Source: Bauldia sp.
GTDB lineage: Bacteria > Pseudomonadota > Alphaproteobacteria > Rhizobiales > Kaistiaceae
Length of the DNA: 64,000 nucleotides
Assembly (NCBI GenBank): GCA_037200845.1
Contig: JBBCGQ010000001.1
Coordinates: 1,550,001-1,614,000 of the forward strand
Direction: 5' to 3'
The translations under genes and the position numbers were made by a program. This document shows, piece by piece, positions 17,201-25,503 of this stretch. Below the pieces are notes generated by a model, which was given only the letters and a program-made list of their open reading frames with translations, ran no database searches and was not told the DNA's origin. Position 1 is the first letter of the stretch. Every line of letters begins with the position of its first letter.

Positions 17201-20175
17201 CAGTAGCCGGCGTTGTCGATATAGACGCTGTCGCCGCCGCCTTCGCTCGGCACGCCGATCTGGTCGATGGAAAGGCCGTCGAGAGCGCCGGCGATGACGC
17301 CGCCGTCGTAGTTGTCGACATCCACGGTGTCGTCACCCTCGGTGACGTCGAAATTGGCGCCGCTGATATCGTGGATGGAGGCGCCGGTGCCCACAAGCGC
17401 GGCGGTCAGCGCCCCGGTGTTGTCAAAGTAGACCTGAGTGTCGTTCGCCGCCTCGACGCCCATGGCGCCGGTGCCGCTGGCGAGGATCGACTGCAGGCTG
17501 TTGTTGGTGATGCTGACGGCCGTACCGTTCTCCGCCATCACACCGCCGGTCGCGCCTTCGATGTGGTTATTGTTGGTGACGGTGATCGTGCCGCCGGCGT
17601 TGAGGAACGCGCCGTATCCATTCAGCGAGATGATGCTGCCGCCGGACTCGCTGGCGTCGTCGCCACCCTCGCTGGAGTTCGTGTTCAGATCCCCGGCATA
17701 TGTAAACAGGCTGACGTTGCCCGATGTCGAAACGACGTGCACGCCATCCGACTCGGATGTCAGCGAGTCGCCCAGCGTGATGTTGGCGTTGGCACGGGTC
17801 GAACCGCCGCCGCGCGTCGCAACATTGATGCCGTAGCCGCCCACGAACGTCGAGTATGACGTCGCATCGATCTTGCCGCCGTCGATGGTCTTGATCGTGA
17901 TGTTCGAGTCGGCCGCGAGACCGGTAACGTTCGCGCTCTCGTACGGGCTGCCTGTGAAGCCGCCCACCATGATGCCGTTGCCGCCGCTGCGGATGAGGCC
18001 GGCGCTGGTGATGTTGATCGCCGCGTCGGGATCCAGGACGCCGCTGCCGCTCGCCTGCGTGTTCTGCCCGACGAGAATGCCGCTGGCGCCGGTAGTGCCG
18101 GCGTTCGCGTAGATGTTGCTGCCCTTGTGCAGCGTCACGTTCACCGCGCCGCCCAGGCCCGCGTCGGAGCCGGTCAGCACCATCACGCCGCTGCCGCCGT
18201 TGTCCTCGCCGGAGGTGCCGATGCTGGCGCCGACATCGACCGTTGCAGTGCCGGTGAAGGTCTTGGCCCAGATGGCGGCTTGCGCGCCGTGGGCCATGTC
18301 GATCGTGCCCGACTCGCTGGTCTCGATCGAGATGTTGCCGCCGCGAGTCTCGACCGAGATGCCGTTATCGTCGGCGTTAATGCCGCCGCCGGTGCCCGAG
18401 GCATTGGAGCCGTAGTGCTTGATCGTGACGGCGCCCGTGCTGCCTGCAGTCGTTTCCTCGACGTGGACGCCGTCGCCCTTGGCCGAGATGGCGCCGTGCG
18501 TCGTGACGTTGATCGCGTTGTTGGCGGCGGCGTTGTTTGCCGACACGAACACGCCCGCGCCGCTGGTCGCGGTGATGTCGGCGTTTGCATTGACGGTCGT
18601 AGCGCCGGTGCCGTTGACGATATGAATGGCATCGCCCGCCGTCGACGTGATCTTGCCGCCTGTGGTGCCGGCCAACGCGTTCAGGTTGGACGGGTCCGCC
18701 GCCTTCGTCTCCACGGTGATGTTGCCGTTGACGGTTGTGAGGTCCACGCCGTTGCCGGCCGAGTGAACAGCGTCGCCGACGGTGACCTTGATGTCGGCCC
18801 GTTTGCCGGCAGTGTTATCGTCCGCGCCGCCACGGGTGCTGAGAGTGATGCCCATGCCGCCGGTGCCGTCAGCCGTGATCGTGCCGCCGTCCTTGGTCGT
18901 GATGGTGATGTTGGAGTCGGCAGCGGCGCCCGTGATCTGCGATGTGTGCCAGACGCTTGCGCCGTCGGCGTTGTTTCCGGGGCCAGTAGTGGTTCCGACG
19001 AAGCCGGCGATCTGAATGCCGTTGCCGTGAACGCTCGTGACCGCCCCGGAGCTGGTAATTTCAATCTTGTTATCGACCACCTGGCTGCTGGTAACGTACT
19101 GGCCGACGAAGATGCCGTTGCCCGCGGTATTGATGGCTGCGCCGTCTTTAAGCGTAACGGCCACGTCGCCGCCCATCGCGCCAACACCACCCGAAACGAC
19201 CATGACGCCGGCGCCATATGTTCCGTCGGAGGTCTGCGCCGTGCCGGTGATGTTTGCCCCGACGTTAATTGTCGTCGTGCCGGAGATGGTCTTCGACCAG
19301 ATCGCCGCCTGGTTGCCCGACTGCATGGTGATGGTTCCAGCGCCGGAGGTGTTGATCTCAACGTTGGAGCCGTAGCCCTCGACGGAGATGCCGTTCCAGT
19401 CGGCGAAGTCCGCCCCGTCGGTCGCCGTGCCCGTGTTGGTATAGGGGGCGTAGCCTGCCGTAATCGCGCCCGTGCTTGTAACGGTCAGCTTCCCGGAGGA
19501 ACCGTCGTCGTGCTCTTCGACGTGCACGCCATCCTGACGGGCGTAAATCGTCGAGGCGGAAGTGATCGTGACCGGGCTCGAGACAGCGGTCGTGCCGGTG
19601 ACCATCACGCGGATGCCGTCGCGCGCGACGCTGCTCGAACCGTTCTGCGTATCGAGCGTCGTATAGGTGCTCGTATTGACGGTGATCGCCTTGGAGCGGG
19701 TGTTGGCGCTCGCCGTGATTGAAATCGCGTCGGTGTTGGTGAGAGTCGGCTGTATCAGCACCGTGTTCGTCGGGCCACCGGTGACGTTCACGGCGATGCC
19801 GCCGCTGCCATTGGTGGCGGTATTGCCGTTCAACGTAACGCCGACAGTGCTGGTAACGGTGAGGTTGGTACCGGGAGAATTCCCCACGTTCACCAACGCG
19901 TCATCGGCGTTCACGTTGTTGTTGGTGAGGGTATTCCCGCCGACGGTCGTGCCGGTACAGGTGAGGACGTCCGGGTTGCCGGTGATATCGAGCGTACACG
20001 CTGCTTGCGCCGCGTTTGGCATCATCAACGTCGCCCCGAGCACCATGAGTGCGCCGCCGGCAAACGATGATCCGAGGAGTAGCCCCCTGCGGGACTTGGC
20101 CGGCTTGATCAGCAGCCGCTTGGATTCAGAACGACGTCCAGCGCGGATTGCTCCGCGAGCCTTCACGATAGCCAT
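14287..20175 (-). CDS. Autotransporter 2 (type Va, beta-helix passenger, 1962 aa)
   Basis: This larger paralogue of autotransporter 1 has a 58-residue extended signal (MAIVKARGAIRAGRRSESKR..., hydrophobic core, cleavage after AQA). A cysteine-bearing start (ACTLDITGNPDVLTCTGT) leads into a very long passenger of imperfect beta-helix turns such as GDGVHVEET, GNGIQIAGF and GVTIDNAAI. The barrel is about the last 270 residues, opening with ALWGRINGTW and closing ...LRKNF. Segments like GISGEVVGRATIYNA and SVGGKF are shared with the neighbour. The passenger C-terminal half is peppered with SEGG/SESG turns. The ATG at 20175 is preceded by GAGGGGG. A surface adhesin role is likely; the ligand is unknown. 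Confidence 0.88.
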   Translation of the reverse strand: MAIVKARGAIRAGRRSESKRLLIKPAKSRRGLLLGSSFAGGALMVLGATLMMPNAAQAACTLDITGNPDVLTCTGTTVGGNTLTNNNVNADDALVNVGNSPGTNLTVTSTVGVTLNGNTATNGSGGIAVNVTGGPTNTVLIQPTLTNTDAISITASANTRSKAITVNTSTYTTLDTQNGSSSVARDGIRVMVTGTTAVSSPVTITSASTIYARQDGVHVEEHDDGSSGKLTVTSTGAITAGYAPYTNTGTATDGADFADWNGISVEGYGSNVEINTSGAGTITMQSGNQAAIWSKTISGTTTINVGANITGTAQTSDGTYGAGVMVVSGGVGAMGGDVAVTLKDGAAINTAGNGIFVGQYVTSSQVVDNKIEITSSGAVTSVHGNGIQIAGFVGTTTGPGNNADGASVWHTSQITGAAADSNITITTKDGGTITADGTGGMGITLSTRGGADDNTAGKRADIKVTVGDAVHSAGNGVDLTTVNGNITVETKAADPSNLNALAGTTGGKITSTAGDAIHIVNGTGATTVNANADITATSGAGVFVSANNAAANNAINVTTHGAISAKGDGVHVEETTAGSTGAVTIKHYGSNASGTGGGINADDNGISVETRGGNISIETSESGTIDMAHGAQAAIWAKTFTGTATVDVGASIGTSGEDNGGSGVMVLTGSDAGLGGAVNVTLHKGSNIYANAGTTGASGILVGQNTQASGSGVLDPDAAINITSAGLIRSGGNGIMVGGFTGSPYESANVTGLAADSNITIKTIDGGKIDATSYSTFVGGYGINVATRGGGSTRANANITLGDSLTSESDGVHVVSTSGNVSLFTYAGDLNTNSSEGGDDASESGGSIISLNGYGAFLNAGGTITVTNNNHIEGATGGVMAENGTAVSITNNSLQSILASGTGAMGVEAANDTQVYFDNTGALTAALVGTGASIHDISGANFDVTEGDDTVDVDNYDGGVIAGALDGLSIDQIGVPSEGGGDSVYIDNAGYWQSGKQPGGLIIGLSGKGVGITNTEGDVYIDNSLTRNWGLSDLAAIDERVSTEGGLLEQVVTGLSEADVGLGGEFAEGTGIWGGTHGVYGADIDGHFGLDNSRGIIVGMQSGSYGIQLDGVGKGVTIDNAAINLAIAGQTSKYSLILGSKFGAGISDVSGDVDYYNTLGITYGHGDDGLKIVGVSEGGVNITNAAGIIESYLADAVAIDNVERHVQIDNKWSEGGDWYGGDIIGGGSAIAIGDSSDNFGSESAEINNGSSWYDWTSHSVQGGLIASRGGAEGTLPVIFLNTSDGESGGTVINNSGIIASLGVNPYPTFTGDNESDSFASNLDGIGIVGSLSQTPGDLNPIYWDAWHIAQATTNSEDGSIASIEEYRKAAEALAVQAPSESGSVVINNNSGWSAYSGIIFGRLDLRGVNEDGEGDDTIGNVLRNDGKWFTSGDNYLTSAGVDEVRNDGLVQTSFGSESGATTIHVDDFYNDGDSSPTVGVLSMLDDFTGSHTTIDGKFTGQASESGLSYLSIDAFLSGDGGGAAGDLLTITGKTYGTTGIIVHNTNPDPSTTSNALGILVVEAEGGVFAKDGYGGNCTTSSDAYCLAGDAFFIDQRTAGYQEVQGYGTIRDGLYSWFLQERPGDSGSESENFYLTSHFNSDSAGLVPTTSIIQTVSYEGLDSPGENNSGNEYPLNKPNQNNGGADPSGATTGQRGALWGRINGTWARRTTSVTDVVTYDTSSSQNVYSIMGGLEGRPQGGDTGLRLGIYGGYVSTSATLDGVAGETKASGGSVGGYVAFNDDRGWYADGEVKADFLGITYASPTTSLSTHGTNVATQFNTGFRMEQGRGFFEPIASFTYAVTSIADATDGVSTVTYGEGKSIRAGLGARTGIELGKPGGVQGQLDILGKVWDEFGGPNTVTINDGGPGLTASDNIAGISGEVVGRATIYNAERTTSGFVSVGGKFSSNASSISAKAGLRKNF

Positions 20176-20278
20176 GTAACCCCCTCGTAGGCGGGACCGC
20201 TGTTTCCCGCCCGTGTGCCGCATTTGACGCACGATTCGCTTGTGGCCCAAGTGAATCGTGCCATCCGCACTCTGACAC
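20176..20278 (-). promoter_or_regulatory. Structured 5' leader of autotransporter 2
   Basis: On the minus strand the motif GTGTCAGAGTGCG (20266-20278) is followed by a six-base spacer and a long hairpin (20231-20259, arms acgattcactt / aagcgaatcgt with one mismatch). A second hairpin lies at 20190-20211 (ggcggga / tcccgcc) and then an ACGAGGGGGTT ribosome site. The layout matches the leader of autotransporter 1, with different stem sequences. Confidence 0.5.
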
Positions 20279-20557
20279 GGCGCGCTGTGGCCGCAAGCCG
20301 GAAAAGCGCTGTGGCACCAAGGCGATAGCGGCCCCACCCCGGCGACGAAATTGAGCAAATAGCGCAATTTAATCAAATGGTTACGATTGCGGAGACGAAG
20401 CGTGTCAGGTGCCGGGCTCGCGCTATTCTTGTACTTGTGTCGTTTCCGCCACAGCCTGGAAATTGCCGCCAAGGTTGTACCGACGCCACGTTTCGATTCG
20501 GCGATTCCTGGGGACGGCGCGTGGCGAGTCGGCGCCGCGCCCGGTAGGCTCGCCGCG
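20279..20557. other. Intergenic region with divergent promoters
   Basis: This stretch separates autotransporter 2 (minus) from the lipoprotein hydrolase (plus). It includes an AT-richer patch near 20350-20390 (aatttaatcaaatggttacg), unusual for this GC-rich DNA and a plausible promoter zone. No gene is recognised; the open plus frame running through it lacks a signal or domain before the lipoprotein start. Confidence 0.4.
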
Positions 20558-21448
20558 ATGCGCGCGCTCTCCCTTCTCATGATTGTCGTGGCGCTGGCGC
20601 TGTCCGCCTGCGTCTCGAATTCCGTACAGCCGGACCTCCGGGTCGGCTTCGTCGGAGCCGCCGCCGGTCCGCAGGGACAGAAGACGCCCGACGGCGGCGA
20701 GCTCTGGCTGATCCCCTCGCCGGTGGCCGGCCTGCTGATGCGCGCGACGTTCTACCGGCCGTCGGGTGCCGGGCCCTATCCGCTGGCGCTGATCAACCAC
20801 GGTTCCGAGCAGGACGCCAACCAGCGCGCGCTTGCGCCGCTGCCGTCGTTCCCCGCGGCGACGGCGTGGTTCCTCGCGCACGGATACGCGGTGCTGATTC
20901 CCGAGCGGCCCGGGCACGGCAAGACCGGCGGGCGCTATCTCGAGGACCAGGGCTCCTGCGATGGCGCCGACTACGTCGCGGCCGGAAACGGCGCCGCCGA
21001 TTCCATCGCCGCCGCTCTCGCCTACGTGCCCATGCTTCCCTCGGTCAGGCCGACGGGAGTCGTACTGGTCGGAAACTCGGCCGGGGCGTGGGGCCTGCTG
21101 GCGCTGACGGCACGCAAGCCGCAGGGCGTGCGCGCCATCATTGATTTCGCCGGCGGGCGGGGCGGGCACAACGGCGGCCGCAAGCTCAACAACTGCGCAC
21201 CGGATCGCCTGGTGGCCGCTGCCGGCACCTTCGGCGCCACCGCGCGGTTGCCGGCGCTGTGGCTCTACGCCGCCAACGACACATACTTCCCGCCGGATCT
21301 TTCCGGCCGCATGGCCGACGCGTACCGGACCGCCGGCGGCAACGTCGAGTACCACTTGGTGCCGGCGATACCGCGCGAGGGCCACGCCCTCATCGCAGCC
21401 CCGGACGCGTGGGCGCCCTACGTCGAGGCATTCCTGAAGGCGCATTGA
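20558..21448 (+). CDS. Alpha/beta-hydrolase lipoprotein (dienelactone hydrolase-like)
   Basis: This 296-residue protein starts with a lipoprotein signal (MRALSLLMIVVALALSAC, lipobox LSAC with C18), so it is probably acylated and membrane-held. The body is an alpha/beta hydrolase: LINHGSEQD gives the oxyanion-hole region, GNSAGAWG is the nucleophile elbow, and the late GHALI supplies the likely catalytic histidine. I chose the ATG at 20558 because the lipobox follows directly; upstream codons in frame give no sensible protein. The substrate is unknown, with esterase or lactonase activity plausible. Confidence 0.78.
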   Translation: MRALSLLMIVVALALSACVSNSVQPDLRVGFVGAAAGPQGQKTPDGGELWLIPSPVAGLLMRATFYRPSGAGPYPLALINHGSEQDANQRALAPLPSFPAATAWFLAHGYAVLIPERPGHGKTGGRYLEDQGSCDGADYVAAGNGAADSIAAALAYVPMLPSVRPTGVVLVGNSAGAWGLLALTARKPQGVRAIIDFAGGRGGHNGGRKLNNCAPDRLVAAAGTFGATARLPALWLYAANDTYFPPDLSGRMADAYRTAGGNVEYHLVPAIPREGHALIAAPDAWAPYVEAFLKAH

Positions 21449-21460
21449 TGAAGGTGAGGG

Positions 21461-21534
21461 TGGCTGGGGAACTAGGATTTGAACCTAGATTGACGGAGTC
21501 AGAGTCCGCTGTCCTACCGTTGAACGATTCCCCA
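21461..21534 (-). tRNA. tRNA-Gln (anticodon CTG)
   Basis: This is a 74-base cloverleaf with encoded CCA. The seven-base acceptor arms TGGGGAA and TTCCCCA pair perfectly, the anticodon loop CTCTGAC gives anticodon CTG (genomic 21500-21502), and the T arm contains GGTTCAAATCC. CTG reads CAG codons, so the tRNA charges glutamine. Confidence 0.95.
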
Positions 21535-21697
21535 ATCCCGTCCGTGGTTTCCCGGCCGAAAGCCGCGCCTGGGAACCCGCCGGAATTTGGCTGATGCTAT
21601 AGGCAGCGCGCTTCGCAACGTCAACCGCGGGGCTATGCTCCGCCGCCGCGGCATGGCACTAATCGGGCATCGTTCCGTGTCGTGTCAGGAGGCGAAT

Positions 21698-23479
21698 ATG
21701 CGCTGGGGCTCCGTCGTGCGAATTGTTCCCCTGGCGCTGGCGACCTGCCTGGCGCTTAGCCTGCCGGCGAGCGCCGAAGACGCGGCCGGTGCGGCCGGCC
21801 ATGCGTCCGCGGCGACATCGCCGAAGGTCGGGCTCTCCATACCGACCGTGCAGGTCGTGAATTCGTCGATCGACGAAACGACCCTGCGTTCGATTTTCAT
21901 GGGCGACGTCGCCGGCCACGCCGACGAGCTGGCGGCGCTGAAGGCGGCGAGCATCCGCGTGCCGGAAATCCGCATCGACTATGCGACGCCCGAGGTGCAG
22001 GGCGTCACCGAGACCGGTTCCGTGGTGCTGCGCGACGTGCGGCTGAACAAGGTCGCCAAGGGCGTCGCGCAGGCGATCATCATCGGCAGCTACGAGACCA
22101 CGAGTAGCCAGGGCGCCACCGCCAAATTCGGCAAGATATCGGCGGAGGATTTCGACATCGGCGGGCTGCTCGCCTTCGTTGGCCTGGTGAAGGGCGATCC
22201 GACAAGCCCGCGCAAGGCGCTCTACCGCGACCTCAGGACCAACGGCGGCACGGTGAGCGGGCCGAAGGCTGACTGTACGCTCGGTCCCTCCAGTGTCATG
22301 CGCGTCAGCGTGCGGCCGCTGAAGGTATCGCTGGTCGACATGTTTGCGCTGATGAAGAAGGTCGGCGAAGACAAGGACACCAAGCCTTCCAAGCAGGACA
22401 TCGCGACGATGGTCGATTTCTTCGTCGACATCTTCGACGCGGTCGAAGTCTCGCCGGTCAAGCTCGGCGGCTTCGCGTGCACCGGCATCGACAACGACGG
22501 CAAGCCGATCGCGATCAAGCTTGGCTCGATCACCGCCGGCGCCTTCGCACGCGGCCGCTATCCCGATTTCACCGTCAAGGACCTCGCGGTCGATGTGCCC
22601 GGCGACGGGTCGATGAGCCTCGGCGAGTTCCGCTTCAAGGGCTTCGATATGTCCGGCCCGCTGGCGACGCTGAAGGCCGCGGCCGGCAACATCGACGAGG
22701 ATTGGTTCAAGGCGAACTACCGCGCGCTGGTGCCGGCCTTCGACGGCGCCAGCCTCGCGAAGTTCGCGATGGATATTCCCGATCCGGACAATCCCGGCGA
22801 ACGCTTCAAGGCGCAGATCGCGAAATTCGACCTGACGCTGAAAGACTGGATCAACGCCATCCCGACCGATGTCGCGACCTCGGCGTCGCACATCGTCGCC
22901 ACGCTGCCGGACAAGACTTCGGACCGGCAGATCCAGGCGCTGCTCGACTACGGCATCGACAAGTTCGACGTCGGCTTCGACCTCGGCCTCAACTGGAATG
23001 AGGCGGCGCAGGAACTGCGGCTCGACCGCTTCTCGGTGACCGGCGTCGACATGGGTTCGATCGTGGCGGCAAGCGTCATCGGCGGCGCGACCCGCGACCT
23101 GTTCTCGGCCGACCCGACGGTGGCGCTCGCGACCTCGCTCGCCCTGACGCTGAAGCGCGTCAAGGTCGACATCAAGGACGCCGGCCTCGCCGACATCATC
23201 CTGCGCGCGGCGGCCGAGGAGGCCCACAAGGACGCCGCGGCGCTGCGCTCGGCGGTTGCCTCGATGACGCAGGGCACCATCATCCTGTTTCTCGGCTCGG
23301 CCGCGAATTCGGAGAAGGTCGCCACCGCCGTCGCCGACTTCATCAAGGGCAAGCAGTCGCTGTCGGTCACCGTTGCTGCCAAGGACCCGGCCGGCGTGTC
23401 GTTCGATGCGCTGCGCGCCGCACAGGACGATCCGACGTCATTGCTCGACAAGGTCGACATCGACGCCGTCGCCAGATAG
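21698..23479 (+). CDS. Large exported protein of unknown function
   Basis: This 593-residue protein has a clear Sec signal (MRWGSVVRIVPLALATCLALSLPASA, cleavage after ASA near residue 26). The mature part is rich in alternating hydrophobic and charged residues (VLRDVRLNKVAKG, EFRFKGFDMSGPLATLKAAAG, ELRLDRFSVTGVDMGSIVAAS), suggesting long beta-strands, with helical segments toward the end. I recognise no catalytic motif and assign no function. The ATG at 21698 has a CAGGAGG site five bases before it; the frame is open upstream but without signal-like sequence. It stands alone between tRNA-Gln and ppx. Confidence 0.75.
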   Translation: MRWGSVVRIVPLALATCLALSLPASAEDAAGAAGHASAATSPKVGLSIPTVQVVNSSIDETTLRSIFMGDVAGHADELAALKAASIRVPEIRIDYATPEVQGVTETGSVVLRDVRLNKVAKGVAQAIIIGSYETTSSQGATAKFGKISAEDFDIGGLLAFVGLVKGDPTSPRKALYRDLRTNGGTVSGPKADCTLGPSSVMRVSVRPLKVSLVDMFALMKKVGEDKDTKPSKQDIATMVDFFVDIFDAVEVSPVKLGGFACTGIDNDGKPIAIKLGSITAGAFARGRYPDFTVKDLAVDVPGDGSMSLGEFRFKGFDMSGPLATLKAAAGNIDEDWFKANYRALVPAFDGASLAKFAMDIPDPDNPGERFKAQIAKFDLTLKDWINAIPTDVATSASHIVATLPDKTSDRQIQALLDYGIDKFDVGFDLGLNWNEAAQELRLDRFSVTGVDMGSIVAASVIGGATRDLFSADPTVALATSLALTLKRVKVDIKDAGLADIILRAAAEEAHKDAAALRSAVASMTQGTIILFLGSAANSEKVATAVADFIKGKQSLSVTVAAKDPAGVSFDALRAAQDDPTSLLDKVDIDAVAR

Positions 23480-23605
23480 CGCCGGAATCCGCGTTGCCTT
23501 GTAACCCCGCCGTCGGCTGTTAGACTGCGCCTCGAAAAGAAACCAGTGAAGCGCGCCGCTGCCCTTGAGTACGGGCCGGCTGGCCGCGCTCGGTCGAGGT
23601 GACAT

Positions 23606-24826
23606 TTGGCGTCGGGCGACGGTCCGCAGGATGCGGACCTCACCGCCGTTGCGCGTGGCGGCGGCAGCACTGCGAAGGCGCAGCGACGGGGACGCCGTCG
23701 GCGGCGCCGCGGGCCGGTCTATGCCCGCGCTCCCGAAGGCGTGGCCTCGCTGCCGGTCGCGCTTGCCCCCGCGCCGATGGCCGCCGTGGCGGCGGAGCAT
23801 GTCGGTCCGTTCTACGGCGCCCTCGACCTCGGCACCAACAACTGCCGCCTCCTGATCGCGACGCCGCGCGAACACGGCTTCCGCGTCGTCGATGCCTTCT
23901 CGCGCATCGTGCGGCTGGGCGAGGGCATCGGCGCCAACGGACGCCTCAGCGAAGCGGCGATGACCCGCGCCATCGAGGCCCTGAAGATTTGCGGCGCCAA
24001 GCTTGCGGAGCGCAACGTCGCGCGCGTCCGCATGATCGCGACGGAGGCTTGCCGGGCGGCGGAGAACGGCGAAGCGTTCATCGCCCGCGTCCTTGATGAG
24101 ACCGGGCTCGCTATCGAGATCGTGTCGCGCGAGGCCGAGGCGCGGCTTGCCGTCGCCGGCTGCGCTTCGCTGGTCGATACGCGGGCCTCGGGCGTCATCC
24201 TGTTCGACATCGGCGGCGGCTCGTCGGAGTTGGTGTGGATCGACCTCGCGCCGTCGCCCGACGGGCGCAAGCGCCGCATGGCCGACCGCATCCGCACGTG
24301 GATGTCGCTGCCGGTGGGCGTCGTCAACGTCAGCGAGCGCCACGGCGGCAAGCATATTACGCCGGCTCAGTTTGCCGCGATGGTCGACGAGGTGACCGCG
24401 ATGGTCGCGGACTTTCCGCAAGGCGCCGAGCTCGATGCGGCGGTAAAGCGCGGCGGCGTCCACATGCTCGGCACCTCGGGCACGGTGACGACCTTAGCCG
24501 GCATACATCTAGGCCTCCCGCGCTACGATCGCCGGCGGGTCGATGGCGTCTGGCTCGCCGGCGAGCGCGTCGCCTCCCTGATCGAGGAGCTGGTCGCGAT
24601 GGACTACGATCAGCGCATCGCCAACCCGTGCATCGGGCGCGAGCGCGCCGATCTGGTCATCGCCGGCTGCGCCATCCTCGAGGCCATCCGCCGGCGCTGG
24701 CCGTGCGAGCGGCTGCGCGTCGCCGACCGCGGCCTGCGCGAAGGCGTACTGGTCGAGATGATGGCGGCTGACGGCGTCTGGCGCTCGCGCTCGGGCCGTC
24801 GCGCCGGGGAGCGGCTGCATGGTTGA
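23606..24826 (+). CDS. ppx: Ppx/GppA-family exopolyphosphatase / guanosine pentaphosphatase
   Basis: This 406-residue protein has the ASKHA phosphatase fold. [14 protein letters not shown] (about 72-85) is the phosphate-1 loop and [13 protein letters not shown] (about 200-212) the phosphate-2 loop; [11 protein letters not shown] near 294 follows the family. The family hydrolyses terminal phosphates from polyphosphate or pppGpp. The first 65 residues are an Arg/Ala-rich extension. The start is a TTG with a GAGGTG site, so an internal start is possible. rlmE begins inside its last eight bases, a pairing common in Hyphomicrobiales. Confidence 0.85.
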   Translation: MASGDGPQDADLTAVARGGGSTAKAQRRGRRRRRRGPVYARAPEGVASLPVALAPAPMAAVAAEHVGPFYGALDLGTNNCRLLIATPREHGFRVVDAFSRIVRLGEGIGANGRLSEAAMTRAIEALKICGAKLAERNVARVRMIATEACRAAENGEAFIARVLDETGLAIEIVSREAEARLAVAGCASLVDTRASGVILFDIGGGSSELVWIDLAPSPDGRKRRMADRIRTWMSLPVGVVNVSERHGGKHITPAQFAAMVDEVTAMVADFPQGAELDAAVKRGGVHMLGTSGTVTTLAGIHLGLPRYDRRRVDGVWLAGERVASLIEELVAMDYDQRIANPCIGRERADLVIAGCAILEAIRRRWPCERLRVADRGLREGVLVEMMAADGVWRSRSGRRAGERLHG

Positions 24827-25503
24827 GAAACGCGGTTCGGGCCGGCGCTCGCTCAAGGTCCACGTCAAGACGGCGAAGCGGCGGAAGGCGTCGTCGACGC
24901 GCTGGCTCGAGCGCCAGCTCAACGATCCGTATGTCGCCCCGCGCCCAGGCCGAAGGCTACCGCGCGCGCTCGGCCTTCAAGCTGGTCGAGCTCGACGACC
25001 GCTACAAGCTGCTGGCGCCCGGCAAGCGCGTCGTCGATCTCGGCGCCGCCCCCGGCGGCTGGTCGCAGATTGCGGTCGATCGGGTGAAGTCGACGTCCAG
25101 CAAGCCGCTGATCGTCGCGATCGACTATCTCGGCATGGATCCGCTGCCCGGCGTGATCGTGCTGCAGCAGGATTTTCTCGACGCCGCCGCGCCCGACGCC
25201 ATCCGCGATGCGCTGGGTGCCAAGGCCGACGTCGTGATCTCCGACCTCGCCGCGCCGACGACCGGCCACCGCAAGACGGACCATCTGCGCACCATCGCGC
25301 TGGTCGAGGCGGCGGCGGAATTCGCCGGCACGATCCTGAAACCGGGCGGCGATTTCGTCGCCAAGGTTTTCCGTGGCGGCACCGAGGGCGAATTGCTGGC
25401 GCGGCTGAAGCGGGATTTCGCCGTCGTGCATCACGTCAAGCCGCCGGCGAGCCGCGCCGAGTCGGTCGAGCTCTACCTGGTCGCCAAAGGCTTCCGCGGC
25501 TAG
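24819..25503 (+). CDS. rlmE: 23S rRNA (uridine-2'-O-)-methyltransferase RlmE, frameshifted as sequenced
   Basis: RlmE methylates U2552 of 23S rRNA. The N-terminus ([13 protein letters not shown]...[13 protein letters not shown]) and the remainder ([19 protein letters not shown] loop [20 protein letters not shown]) lie in different frames. The switch falls in the C run at 24937-24940. Removing one C restores ...[11 protein letters not shown]..., the expected sequence, and a 227-residue product of normal size. The catalytic K-D-K-E pattern appears kept. I infer a one-base sequencing insertion, though a real mutation cannot be excluded. The stop overlaps the converging MFS gene stop in a CTAG. 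Confidence 0.85.
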
